A stretch of 20,242 bases of DNA from Oscillospiraceae bacterium (GTDB lineage: Bacteria; Bacillota; Clostridia; Oscillospirales; Oscillospiraceae), in contig JAEDLP010000021.1 in assembly GCA_016295225.1 (NCBI GenBank), forward strand, positions 1 to 20,242, read 5' to 3'. Positions 5,234 through 12,344 of this stretch are shown one piece after another. Position 1 is the stretch's first letter, and the number at the start of each line of letters is the position of its first letter. The notes under the pieces were generated by a model that did no database searches, had not been told where the DNA came from, and saw nothing but the letters and a program-made list of their open reading frames with translations. The translations under genes were made by a program, and so were the position numbers.

Positions 5234-6322
5234 ATGCAACCAAACAATCTGGAAAAGCAGATCCCCTCTATCAAGTGTTCCGGTTGCGCAGCCGGTAAGT
5301 CTCGCCTGAAGTACTACGCTACCTGCGAAGAGGCCGTCAAGGCCGGCTTCGCCGATGGCGAATGTTCTTATGGCTGTGTGGGCGCCGGTTCCTGCGTAGC
5401 AGCGTGTCCTCTGGGCGCTCTGAGCGTCGTGGACGGCTCCGTCAAGCTGGACAAGGATAAGTGCGACGGCTGCGGTGACTGCGTCGCTGCATGTGTCCAG
5501 GGCCTGATTCAAATGGTTCCCGAAGACGCCTCCAACTTCGTCCTGTGCTCCAACAAGGATGAGGAAGAGAAGGCACTGAAGCTGTGCGGCCATAGCTGCA
5601 TCGGCTGCGGCGACTGCGCTGAGGCATGTCCTCAGGAAGCCATCACCATCGTGGACAACTGCGCTGTAATCGACTATGAGAAGTGCGTGGGCTGCGCTGC
5701 CTGCACCGTCTCCTGCCGCAAGAAGATCATCGTGGACACCTACCATGATCTGGCTGAGCTGAAGTCTACCACCGCCTTTGTCCGCTGCCGCGGCGGCTGG
5801 CATAACCACGAGGTCTATGTGGCTGCCGGCGCTACCAACTGCCGTGAGGCAGCACAGATGGACCTGGACGGCCACTGCTCCTATGGCTGCGCCGGCTTCG
5901 GCGACTGCGCCAAGGCCTGCCGCTTCGACGCCATCAACATCGAGAAGGGCACCGCAAAGGTTGACCACCTGAAGTGCGTGGGCTGCACCGCCTGCGTCCA
6001 CGTGTGCCCCCAGGAGCTGCCTGTCATCGTGCCTTACAAGGGTGCAAAGCTGGTTCCCTGCGCATCCAAGGATGATCCCGAGACCCGTAAGCAGCTCTGC
6101 TGGGTGGGCTGCGCCGGTTGCGGCGACTGCGTCGACAACTGCCCCGACGAGCTCATTCACCTGGAAGACGGTCGTGCCGTTATTACCCCCGATCGCTGTG
6201 AAGACTGCAACATTTGCTCCTACGTCTGCCCCCACAATGTGATTACCACCCGGGAGATGCCGGCGTTCACTTATGTTCAGGTTCGTGCCATGGCCGCACA
6301 GAAAGGAGGCGCAGCGAAATGA
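5234..6322 (+). CDS. Soluble polyferredoxin: two tandem RnfB-like modules, eight predicted [4Fe-4S] clusters
   Basis: A 362-residue iron-sulfur protein, inferred to pass electrons between the two enzymes encoded downstream. It consists of two copies of an RnfB-like cluster module. Module 1 (about 15-165) has C44/48/54/58, C77/80/83/87, C122/125/128/132 and C151/154/157/161. Module 2 (about 185-335) has C215/219/225/229, C248/251/254/258, C293/296/299/303 and C322/325/328/332. Each copy starts with CSYGC-x5-C-x3-C, the RnfB signature, followed by three CxxCxxCxxxC motifs. Extra cysteines at 15/18, 31, 105, 185, 203 and 276 are partly shared between copies. Unlike RnfB it has no N-terminal membrane helix. 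An in-frame TAA at 5228 fixes the ATG start. The ribosome binding site AAGGATGTGA is long but set rather far upstream. Its stop overlaps the nifJ start by four bases (ATGA). Function is inference; the duplication is visible. Confidence 0.88.
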   Translation: MQPNNLEKQIPSIKCSGCAAGKSRLKYYATCEEAVKAGFADGECSYGCVGAGSCVAACPLGALSVVDGSVKLDKDKCDGCGDCVAACVQGLIQMVPEDASNFVLCSNKDEEEKALKLCGHSCIGCGDCAEACPQEAITIVDNCAVIDYEKCVGCAACTVSCRKKIIVDTYHDLAELKSTTAFVRCRGGWHNHEVYVAAGATNCREAAQMDLDGHCSYGCAGFGDCAKACRFDAINIEKGTAKVDHLKCVGCTACVHVCPQELPVIVPYKGAKLVPCASKDDPETRKQLCWVGCAGCGDCVDNCPDELIHLEDGRAVITPDRCEDCNICSYVCPHNVITTREMPAFTYVQVRAMAAQKGGAAK

Positions 6323-9300
6323 AAGACATGAGACCCTTTAAGAGTATGGACGCAAACGCCGCCGCCGGCCACGTCGCATACGCTTTCACCGAAGTCGCTG
6401 CTATTTATCCCATTACTCCCTCCTCCCCCATGGCGGAGAACGTGGACGAATGGGCTAACCAGGATCGCAGAAACATTTTCGGCAACCGTGTCAAGATCGT
6501 TGAGATGGAGTCCGAGGCAGGCGCTGCCGGCGCTGTCCACGGCTCTCTGTCCACCGGTGCTCTGACCACCACCTTTACCGCTTCTCAGGGCCTGCTGCTG
6601 ATGATCCCCAACCTGTATAAGATCGCCGGCGAAGGTCTGCCCGGCGTGTTCCACGTGGCAGCCCGTACCCTGACCACCCACGCCCTGTCCATCTTCGGCG
6701 ACCATCAGGACGTGATGGCCTGCCGCGGTACCGGTATGGCTATGCTGGCTTCCAGCACCCCCCAGGAAGTTATGGACCTGGCTCCCGTGGCCCATCTGTC
6801 TGCCATCCAGGCCAACATGGGCATTATCAACTTCTTCGACGGCTTCCGTACCTCCCACGAGATCCAGAAGCTGCGCACCTGGGACTATGAGACCCTGAAG
6901 GAAATGGTGGACTGGGACGCACTGGCTCGATTCCGCGCCAATGCTAACCTGCCTCACCACCCCTATCACCGCGGCACCAATGAGCCCCCCGAGACCTTCT
7001 TCCAGCACAGAGAGGCTTCCAACGTCATGTACAACGATTTCGTTGACGTGGTGGTTGAGAACATGAACAAGGTCAACGCCTCCATTGGCACCAACTACAA
7101 GCCCTTCAATTACTATGGCGCTCCCGACGCTACCGACGTCATCGTGGCCATGGGTTCCGTCTGCGGCACTCTGGAAGAGGTCGTTGACGCCATGATTGCC
7201 CAGGGCAAGAAGGTCGGCGTTCTGGAAGTTCACCTGTATCGTCCCTTCTCCGCCAAGCACATGCTGGCTGAGCTGCCCGAGTCCACCCAGCGCATCGCTG
7301 TTCTGGACCGCACCAAGGAGCCCGGCGCCTTCGGCGAGCCCCTGTACCTGGATGTGGTGGCCGTCCTGAACGACGCAGGTAAGAACAACATCAAGGTCAT
7401 CGGCGGCCGCTACGGCCTGTCCTCCAAGGACACCACCCCCGCCGATATGTACTCCGTCTTCCAGCACCTGGAAAAGGGTGGCCACAACCACTTCACCGTC
7501 AGCATCGTGGACGACGTGACCAACCTGTCCATCGAGAAGCACGACTTCGTCCTGCCCGACGATCCCACCCAGAAGTCTGTTAAGATCTGGGGTATCGGCT
7601 CCGACGGTCTGGTGGGTGCTTCCAAGAACACCTCCAAGATCATCGGTGACCACACCGACAACTATGTACAGGCATACTTCCAGTACGACTCCAAGAAGTC
7701 CGGCGGCCTGACCATCAGCCACCTGCGCTTTGGCCAGAAGCCCATCCGTTCTTCCTACTATGTCGGCCATGCTGACTGCGTCATCTGCGGCAACCCCGCT
7801 TACATCGGCAAGTACAACATGGTCCGCGACGTCAAGCCCGGCGGCATCTTCATGCTGAACTGCGACTGGGAAGGCGAAGAACTGGAAGCACGTCTGCCCG
7901 CAGACATCAAGCGCGCTCTGGCTAAGAACAACATCAAGTTCTACACCTGCGACGCTGTCAATATCGCCCGCAGCATTGGTCTGAAGGGCCGTATCAACAC
8001 CATCATCCAGTCCGCTTACTTCAAGCTGGCCAACCTGGTCTCTGAAGAGGATGCCATCGAGTACATGCGCCAGGGTATCGTCAAGGACTATGGAACCAAG
8101 GGCCAGAACATTGTTGACATGAACATGGCCGCTGTCATGGCTGGTCAGACCGCTGCCAAGGAAGTTCCCGTTCCCGCAGCTTGGGCTGACGCACAGGACG
8201 AGGTCAAGGCAGAACTGAAGCTCAACACTGTGAATGCTGAGCAGGATGCTTATGTCCGCAATATCCTGATTCCCACCAACAACCTGGAAGGCGACTCCCT
8301 GCCCGTCTCCACCTTCCTGCCCTATGTCACCGGTAAGGCTCCCTCCGGCACCTCCGCTTTCGAGAAGCGCGGCATCGCTGTGGATATCCCCGTGTGGCAT
8401 GCTGAAAACTGCACCCAGTGTAACTGGTGCTCCGCTGTCTGCCCCCACGCTGTCATCCGTCCCTTCATCCTCAAGCCCGAAGATGCTGAGGGCCTGACCA
8501 CTGTGGACTGCAAGACCGCAGAGGGCAAGCGCTTCATCGTGGCTGTTTCCGCCGCTGACTGCACCGGCTGCGGCTCCTGCGTGGAGATGTGCCCCGCTCA
8601 CGGCAAGGCTCTGTCCATGGAACGCTCTGCCGGCCGTATGTACGACGACCAGAATACCTTCGAGTATGCAAAGAAGATGGGTGTCCAGGAAGGCTCCGAC
8701 AAGAACGTCAAGACCTCCCAGTTTATGCGTCCCTATCTGGAGTACTCCGGCGCATGCCCTGGCTGCGGCGAGACTCCCTACGCAAAGATGGTCACCCAGC
8801 TGTTCGGCGACCACGCTGTCATTGCCAATGCTACCGGCTGCTCCTCCATCTGGGGCGCTTCCGTTCCCAGCATGCCCTATGTGGTTGACGAGAACGGCCA
8901 CGGTCCCGCATGGGCAAACTCCCTGTTCGAAGACAACGCTCAGTTCGGCTTCGGTATGTCCGTCTCCCTGCGCACCCGCCGCGACGCCATGAAGGCCGTT
9001 GTGGAGCGTCTGGCTGCAGACCGCCGCTTCGCTGGCACCGCCGGTGCTTGGGTGGAGAAGATGAACACCAACGAGGCTGCTTCCCTGGGCGTGAACCTGG
9101 TGGCTCTGTGCAAGACCTTCATGGAAGACAAGGATCCCATGAGCGACGAGCTGCGCAAGGACGCTGAGTACGTCATCCAGAACTCCGATATGCTGCCTCG
9201 TCCCTCCATGTGGCTGTTCGGCGGCGACGGTTGGGCATACGACATCGGTTACGGTGGCCTGGATCACATCCTGGCTTCCCGCGAAAACTTCAACGTTCTG

Positions 9301-9876
9301 GTCTTCGATACCGAGGTCTACTCCAACACTGGCGGTCAGTCCTCCAAGGCTACTCCCACCGGCGCTGTGGCACAGTTTGCAGCAGGCGGTAAGCCCACCG
9401 GCAAGAAGGATCTGGCTCAGATCGCAATGACCTATGGTCATGTCTATGTGGCTCAGGTTGCTATGGGTGCTAACCCCGCTCAGACCCTGCGGGCCCTGAG
9501 AGAAGCTGAGAGCTATGACGGTCCTTCCCTGATCATTGCCTATGCTCCCTGTATCAACCACGGCATCAAGGCCGGCATGAACCGCTCCATGGTGGAGATG
9601 AAGAAGGCCGTCCGCGCCGGTTATTGGAACATGCTGCGCTTTGATCCTCGTCTGGCAGCCGAGGGCAAGAATCCCCTGCAGATCGACAGTGCAAAGCCCA
9701 CTGAAGGCTACAGAGACTTCCTGAAGGGCGAGGTCCGTTATGCATCTCTGTCCATGAAGAATCCCGGCCAGGCTGAGAAGCTCTTCGCCGAGTCTGAAAA
9801 GGCTGCTCTGGGTAGATATGACGGCCTGATCAACAGACGGAATAGTCTGGAACCTAAGGAGGGACAGGCAAAATGA
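6319..9876 (+). CDS. nifJ: Pyruvate:ferredoxin (flavodoxin) oxidoreductase, single-chain
   Basis: PFOR oxidises pyruvate with coenzyme A to acetyl-CoA and CO2 and reduces ferredoxin, in the cytoplasm of anaerobes. The 1185 residues match the full single-chain enzyme, collinear with Desulfovibrio PFOR but without its long C-terminal extension. In order: pyrimidine-binding domain with YPITP (30-34), ESEAGAAGA and AAR116; a transketolase C-like domain; the gamma domain with YDSKKSGGLTISHLRFG; a ferredoxin domain with C698/701/704/708 and C748/751/754/758; and the TPP domain with CPGCGETPY (C813, C816), C841, GDGWAYDIGYGG (969-980) and C1078. The cysteines give the two distal clusters and the cluster near TPP. 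Thr33 and Arg116 match the pyruvate contacts, supporting pyruvate as substrate. ATG 6319 follows AGGAGG and overlaps the upstream stop. It contains a long run free of TTA, CTA and TCA codons. Confidence 0.96.
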   Translation: MKDMRPFKSMDANAAAGHVAYAFTEVAAIYPITPSSPMAENVDEWANQDRRNIFGNRVKIVEMESEAGAAGAVHGSLSTGALTTTFTASQGLLLMIPNLYKIAGEGLPGVFHVAARTLTTHALSIFGDHQDVMACRGTGMAMLASSTPQEVMDLAPVAHLSAIQANMGIINFFDGFRTSHEIQKLRTWDYETLKEMVDWDALARFRANANLPHHPYHRGTNEPPETFFQHREASNVMYNDFVDVVVENMNKVNASIGTNYKPFNYYGAPDATDVIVAMGSVCGTLEEVVDAMIAQGKKVGVLEVHLYRPFSAKHMLAELPESTQRIAVLDRTKEPGAFGEPLYLDVVAVLNDAGKNNIKVIGGRYGLSSKDTTPADMYSVFQHLEKGGHNHFTVSIVDDVTNLSIEKHDFVLPDDPTQKSVKIWGIGSDGLVGASKNTSKIIGDHTDNYVQAYFQYDSKKSGGLTISHLRFGQKPIRSSYYVGHADCVICGNPAYIGKYNMVRDVKPGGIFMLNCDWEGEELEARLPADIKRALAKNNIKFYTCDAVNIARSIGLKGRINTIIQSAYFKLANLVSEEDAIEYMRQGIVKDYGTKGQNIVDMNMAAVMAGQTAAKEVPVPAAWADAQDEVKAELKLNTVNAEQDAYVRNILIPTNNLEGDSLPVSTFLPYVTGKAPSGTSAFEKRGIAVDIPVWHAENCTQCNWCSAVCPHAVIRPFILKPEDAEGLTTVDCKTAEGKRFIVAVSAADCTGCGSCVEMCPAHGKALSMERSAGRMYDDQNTFEYAKKMGVQEGSDKNVKTSQFMRPYLEYSGACPGCGETPYAKMVTQLFGDHAVIANATGCSSIWGASVPSMPYVVDENGHGPAWANSLFEDNAQFGFGMSVSLRTRRDAMKAVVERLAADRRFAGTAGAWVEKMNTNEAASLGVNLVALCKTFMEDKDPMSDELRKDAEYVIQNSDMLPRPSMWLFGGDGWAYDIGYGGLDHILASRENFNVLVFDTEVYSNTGGQSSKATPTGAVAQFAAGGKPTGKKDLAQIAMTYGHVYVAQVAMGANPAQTLRALREAESYDGPSLIIAYAPCINHGIKAGMNRSMVEMKKAVRAGYWNMLRFDPRLAAEGKNPLQIDSAKPTEGYRDFLKGEVRYASLSMKNPGQAEKLFAESEKAALGRYDGLINRRNSLEPKEGQAK

Positions 9877-11240
9877 TTAACAACGTAAGAGAAAGAAATG
9901 CTATGCCCGAGCAGGACATCAACGTCCGCCTGACCAACTTTGACGAGGTCGCTCTGGGCTATACCGAGGCCGATGCCATCCGCGAGGCCATGCGCTGCCT
10001 GAAGTGCCGTAAGAAGCCCTGCACCATGGGCTGCCCCATCGGCCAGCAGATCCCCGAGTTCATCGCCAAGGTGGCCGAGGGTGACTTCGAGGCCGCTTAC
10101 CAGATCACCGCTGTGAAGAGCAGCATGCCCTCCATCTGCGGCCGTGTCTGCCCCCAGGAGCAGCAGTGCGAGAAGAATTGCGCTCACGCCCTGAAGGGCG
10201 AGGCTGTGGGCATTGGCCGTCTGGAGCGCTTCGTGGCCGACTGGCACGCAGCCCGCAACCCCGTCTCCGTTCCCGAGGTGGAGAAGAAGGGCAAGAAGGT
10301 CGCTGTCATTGGTTCCGGTCCTGCCGGCATCGCCTGTGCAGGTGACCTGGCCGCCATGGGCTATGACGTGACCATCTTCGAGAAGCTGAGCTATGCCGGC
10401 GGCATCCTGGTCTATGGTATTCCTCAGTTCGTCCTGCCCAACTCCGTGGTCGATCGTGAGATCGAGACTCTGAAGGCACGCGGCGTGGAGATTGTCACCA
10501 GCGCTCCCATCGACAAGAACAAGAGCATCGACGCTCTGTTCGCTGATGGTTACGAGGCTGTCTTCGTGGGTAACGGCGCTGACGTTCCCCAGACTCCCAG
10601 AGGCCTGGACACCAGCCTGGAAGGCGTCTGGTCCGCCAACGACTACCTGACTGAGGTCAACCTGAACACCGACAACCTGCCCGCAAGCATCAAGGACGCC
10701 CAGCGTGTCCTGGTGGTGGGCGGCGGTAACGTGGCTGTCGACGCAGTCCGCTGCGCAAAGCGTCTGGGCGCCGAGACCATCATGGTCTACCGCCGTACTC
10801 TGGCTGAGGCTCCTGCCCGCCGCGATGAGATCGAGCACACCCGCTCCGAGAGCATCGAGATCAAGGAGCTGACCAACCCCGTGGAGTGCATCGGTGAGAA
10901 CGGTGTTCTGACCGCTGTGAAGCTGGAGAAGATGACCCTGGGCGAGCCCGACGCCTCCGGCCGTCGTTCCCCCGTGGGCACCGGCGAGTACTTCACCGTG
11001 GAGTGCCAGAACCTGGTCATTGCTACCGGTACCTCCTACAGCGAGGACGTGGTTGACACCACCACCGGCATCGACAAGGACAAGTGGGGCGGCATCGCTG
11101 TTGACGACGACTGCAAGACCAGCCGTGAAGGCGTCTTCGCAGGCGGCGACGCAGTCACCGGTCCTCAGACCGTCGTGAAGGCCATGGGCGCCGGTAAGCG
11201 CGCCGCTGTCTCCATCGACGCTTATCTGTCTGCAAAGTAA
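9873..11240 (+). CDS. GltD/NfnB-like FAD- and iron-sulfur-containing NAD(P)H oxidoreductase
   Basis: A 455-residue flavoprotein of the glutamate synthase small-subunit family, which also includes NfnB, SudA and the N-terminal half of dihydropyrimidine dehydrogenase. The N-terminal domain has eight cysteines in the usual pattern (C42, C45, C50, C54 and C89, C93, C99, C103) for two [4Fe-4S] clusters. GSGPAG (147-152) binds FAD, GGGNVAVD (283-290) followed by VYRRT binds NAD(P)H, and GGDAVTGPQTVVKAMGAGKRAA (424-445) is the second FAD motif. No glutamate synthase large subunit and no NfnA lie nearby, so ammonia assimilation is unlikely. Its ATG overlaps the nifJ stop (ATGA) and has AAGGAGGG nine bases upstream. 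I infer electron transfer between the PFOR/polyferredoxin pair and NAD(P)H. Direction and cofactor preference cannot be read. Confidence 0.85.
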   Translation: MINNVRERNAMPEQDINVRLTNFDEVALGYTEADAIREAMRCLKCRKKPCTMGCPIGQQIPEFIAKVAEGDFEAAYQITAVKSSMPSICGRVCPQEQQCEKNCAHALKGEAVGIGRLERFVADWHAARNPVSVPEVEKKGKKVAVIGSGPAGIACAGDLAAMGYDVTIFEKLSYAGGILVYGIPQFVLPNSVVDREIETLKARGVEIVTSAPIDKNKSIDALFADGYEAVFVGNGADVPQTPRGLDTSLEGVWSANDYLTEVNLNTDNLPASIKDAQRVLVVGGGNVAVDAVRCAKRLGAETIMVYRRTLAEAPARRDEIEHTRSESIEIKELTNPVECIGENGVLTAVKLEKMTLGEPDASGRRSPVGTGEYFTVECQNLVIATGTSYSEDVVDTTTGIDKDKWGGIAVDDDCKTSREGVFAGGDAVTGPQTVVKAMGAGKRAAVSIDAYLSAK

Positions 11241-11272
11241 AAAACAGGGAATCCATTTTTTCTGAAAACCGG

Positions 11273-11312
11273 CAGGGCCGGGAGATCCGCTGTGATCTCC
11301 CGGCCCTGTTTT
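11273..11312 (+). terminator. Terminator of the polyferredoxin-PFOR operon
   Basis: A 15-pair perfect stem joins 11273-11287 to 11294-11308 (core GGGCCGGGAGATC / GATCTCCCGGCCC) with a six-base loop, followed by TTTT. It lies about 32 bases after the last stop codon of the operon. Confidence 0.88.
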
Positions 11313-11332
11313 CCGTTTGGGCTTGACCGGTG

Positions 11333-11341
11333 TGATATGAT
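11333..11341 (+). promoter_or_regulatory. Extended -10 promoter candidate for the acetyltransferase gene
   Basis: TGA followed by TATGAT (11336-11341) makes an extended -10 element just after the preceding terminator. No properly spaced -35 box is evident. It would give a leader of about 25 bases ahead of the gene's ribosome binding site. Confidence 0.4.
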
Positions 11342-11371
11342 GGGGACAGAAAAACCCAAGGAGGTTCCCTC

Positions 11372-11974
11372 ATGTCAGACAAATCCATCACCATCCGGCC
11401 CGCTGTCCCCGGGGACGCAGCATCCTTTCTGTCCATTTACGCACCGTATATCTTAAATACTGCCATCACCTACGAGTATGTGGTCCCCACGGAGGAGGCA
11501 TTCGCCGGACGCATCCGCCATGTGCTGGAGAAATACCCCTATCTGGCGGCGGAGGTCAACGGGAAGGTGGTGGGATACGCTTATGCCTCGGCCTACGGTG
11601 TACGGGCGGCCTATGGCTGGACGGCGGAGACCTCCATCTATGTGGACTGGAATTGCAAGGGTCTGGGGATCGGAAAGGCCCTGTACCAGACTATGGAGGC
11701 CTGTCTGACCGCCCAGGGGGTTTGCACGCTGGTGGCCAACATTGCCTGGCCGGAGGAGGAGGGAGACCCCTATCTGACCCGGGACAGCGTGGCCTTCCAC
11801 CGGCACATGGGGTATGAGTTGGTGGGGACCCTGCGCTATATGGGGTGCAAGTTCGGCCGGTGGTATCATCTGGCGGTGATGGAGAAATACCTGGGGCCCC
11901 ACAACATGGACCCTACTCCGATCCTGCCCTTTTCTGCCGTCAGAGCTGAGATTTTCCCGGGAAAACCAATTTGA
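11372..11974 (+). CDS. GNAT-family N-acetyltransferase, phosphinothricin acetyltransferase-like
   Basis: A 200-residue cytoplasmic enzyme expected to move an acetyl group from acetyl-CoA to an amine. Family signs are ITIRPAVPGDAASF at the N-terminus, TAITYEYVVPTEEAF (30-44), GYAYASAYGVRAAYGWTAE (68-86), the acetyl-CoA loop CKGLGIGKALY (95-105) and FHRHMGYELVGTL followed by GCKFGRWYHLAVMEK. This order is characteristic of the Pat/MnaT subgroup, whose natural substrates include methionine sulfone/sulfoximine and similar amino acid analogues. Actual resistance to phosphinothricin cannot be claimed. The ATG follows GGAGG. The gene stands alone between two operons, with no obvious terminator before the trp promoter, so some read-through into the T-box leader is possible. 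The C-terminal 25 residues extend past the domain. Confidence 0.87.
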   Translation: MSDKSITIRPAVPGDAASFLSIYAPYILNTAITYEYVVPTEEAFAGRIRHVLEKYPYLAAEVNGKVVGYAYASAYGVRAAYGWTAETSIYVDWNCKGLGIGKALYQTMEACLTAQGVCTLVANIAWPEEEGDPYLTRDSVAFHRHMGYELVGTLRYMGCKFGRWYHLAVMEKYLGPHNMDPTPILPFSAVRAEIFPGKPI

Positions 11975-11984
11975 AAAATAGGGA

Positions 11985-12013
11985 TTGACAAATGACGGGA
12001 ATGGGTTTAGAAT
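11985..12013 (+). promoter_or_regulatory. Promoter of the trp operon
   Basis: -35 TTGACA (11985-11990) and -10 TAGAAT (12008-12013) with a 17-base spacer, 10 bases after the acetyltransferase stop codon. The transcript would begin near 12020 and carry a leader of about 325 bases. Confidence 0.85.
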
Positions 12014-12044
12014 AACAGAAAGTTGATAGGTTCATAACAAAACC

Positions 12045-12317
12045 GTTGAAGCGGAGATAACGGCGGGGAACGCCCTCACAGAGAGCCTGGATAGCTGAGA
12101 GCCAGACAGGAAACGACCCGTCAAATGGACCGCGGAGGGCGCAGTCAAAGGCCGTTGGGCTGAGTATTCTGCGACGTGTGGGCATACGTCAGTTGCCGGG
12201 GGTATGTTGGTACCCCGCCAAGTGTGCGGGTCAAACCGCAAAGCAAGGTGGCACCGCGGATATGTTTGATATTCGTCCTTGACAGATTTTCTGGTCTGTC
12301 GGGGGCGTTTTGTTTTT
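12045..12317 (+). promoter_or_regulatory. T-box riboswitch specific for tRNA-Trp
   Basis: The leader binds uncharged tRNA-Trp and then lets transcription continue into trpE. The T-box core AAGGTGGCACCGCG (12245-12258) is canonical. Within it TGGC would pair with the tRNA acceptor end GCCA, which fits a G discriminator base as in bacterial tRNA-Trp. Stem I closes with CGCCCTC (12071-12077) against GAGGGCG (12135-12141). The specifier codon is TGG at 12126-12128, in the context AAATGGACC. Between stem I and the T-box I see further hairpins: GACGT/ACGTC, GGGGGTA/TACCCC and GCGG/CCGC. Both recognition elements agree with the trp genes downstream. Exact outer limits are approximate. Confidence 0.95.
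12274..12317 (+). terminator. T-box-controlled terminator ahead of trpE
   Basis: CGTCCTTGACAGA (12274-12286) pairs with TCTGTCGGGGGCG (12295-12307) over 13 positions, three of them G-U, and is followed by TTTTGTTTTT. The antiterminator uses the T-box region just upstream (12245 to about 12277) and overlaps the 5' arm, so the two folds exclude each other. Confidence 0.92.
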
Positions 12318-12344
12318 GCGCCGGGGCCAGCAGGAGGTATTGCC

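Noticed and set aside
4996..5298. A 100-codon frame on the plus strand upstream of the polyferredoxin.
   Set aside because: It runs through both divergent promoters and the palindrome, lacks a ribosome binding site at a sensible place, and overlaps the polyferredoxin start in another frame. Its composition is that of AT-rich spacer DNA.
5192..6235. A 347-codon antisense frame over the polyferredoxin gene.
   Set aside because: Same codon-bias shadow effect; the sense strand has complete cluster motifs and a promoter, and the antisense product has no recognisable features.
6214..6318. An N-terminal extension of NifJ from an upstream ATG.
   Set aside because: It would overlap the end of the polyferredoxin in another frame. 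ATG 6319 has AGGAGG and gives the normal PFOR N-terminus.
6277..9561. A 1094-codon open frame on the minus strand across nifJ.
   Set aside because: It is in the same codon register as nifJ and stays open only because nifJ avoids TTA, CTA and TCA codons there. The translation is low-complexity Gly/Val/His-rich sequence with no family match I recognise.
9738..10838. A 366-codon antisense frame over the GltD-like gene.
   Set aside because: Shadow of a strongly biased gene in the same codon register; the sense strand has FAD and NAD(P)H motifs.
11952..11965. TTTTCCCGGGAAAA as a terminator for the acetyltransferase gene.
   Set aside because: It is inside the coding sequence, leaves almost no loop, and no T run follows on either strand.
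12279..12344. A longer TrpE from ATG 12279.
   Set aside because: That ATG lies in the T-box-controlled terminator hairpin; ATG 12345 has AGGAGG at ideal spacing.
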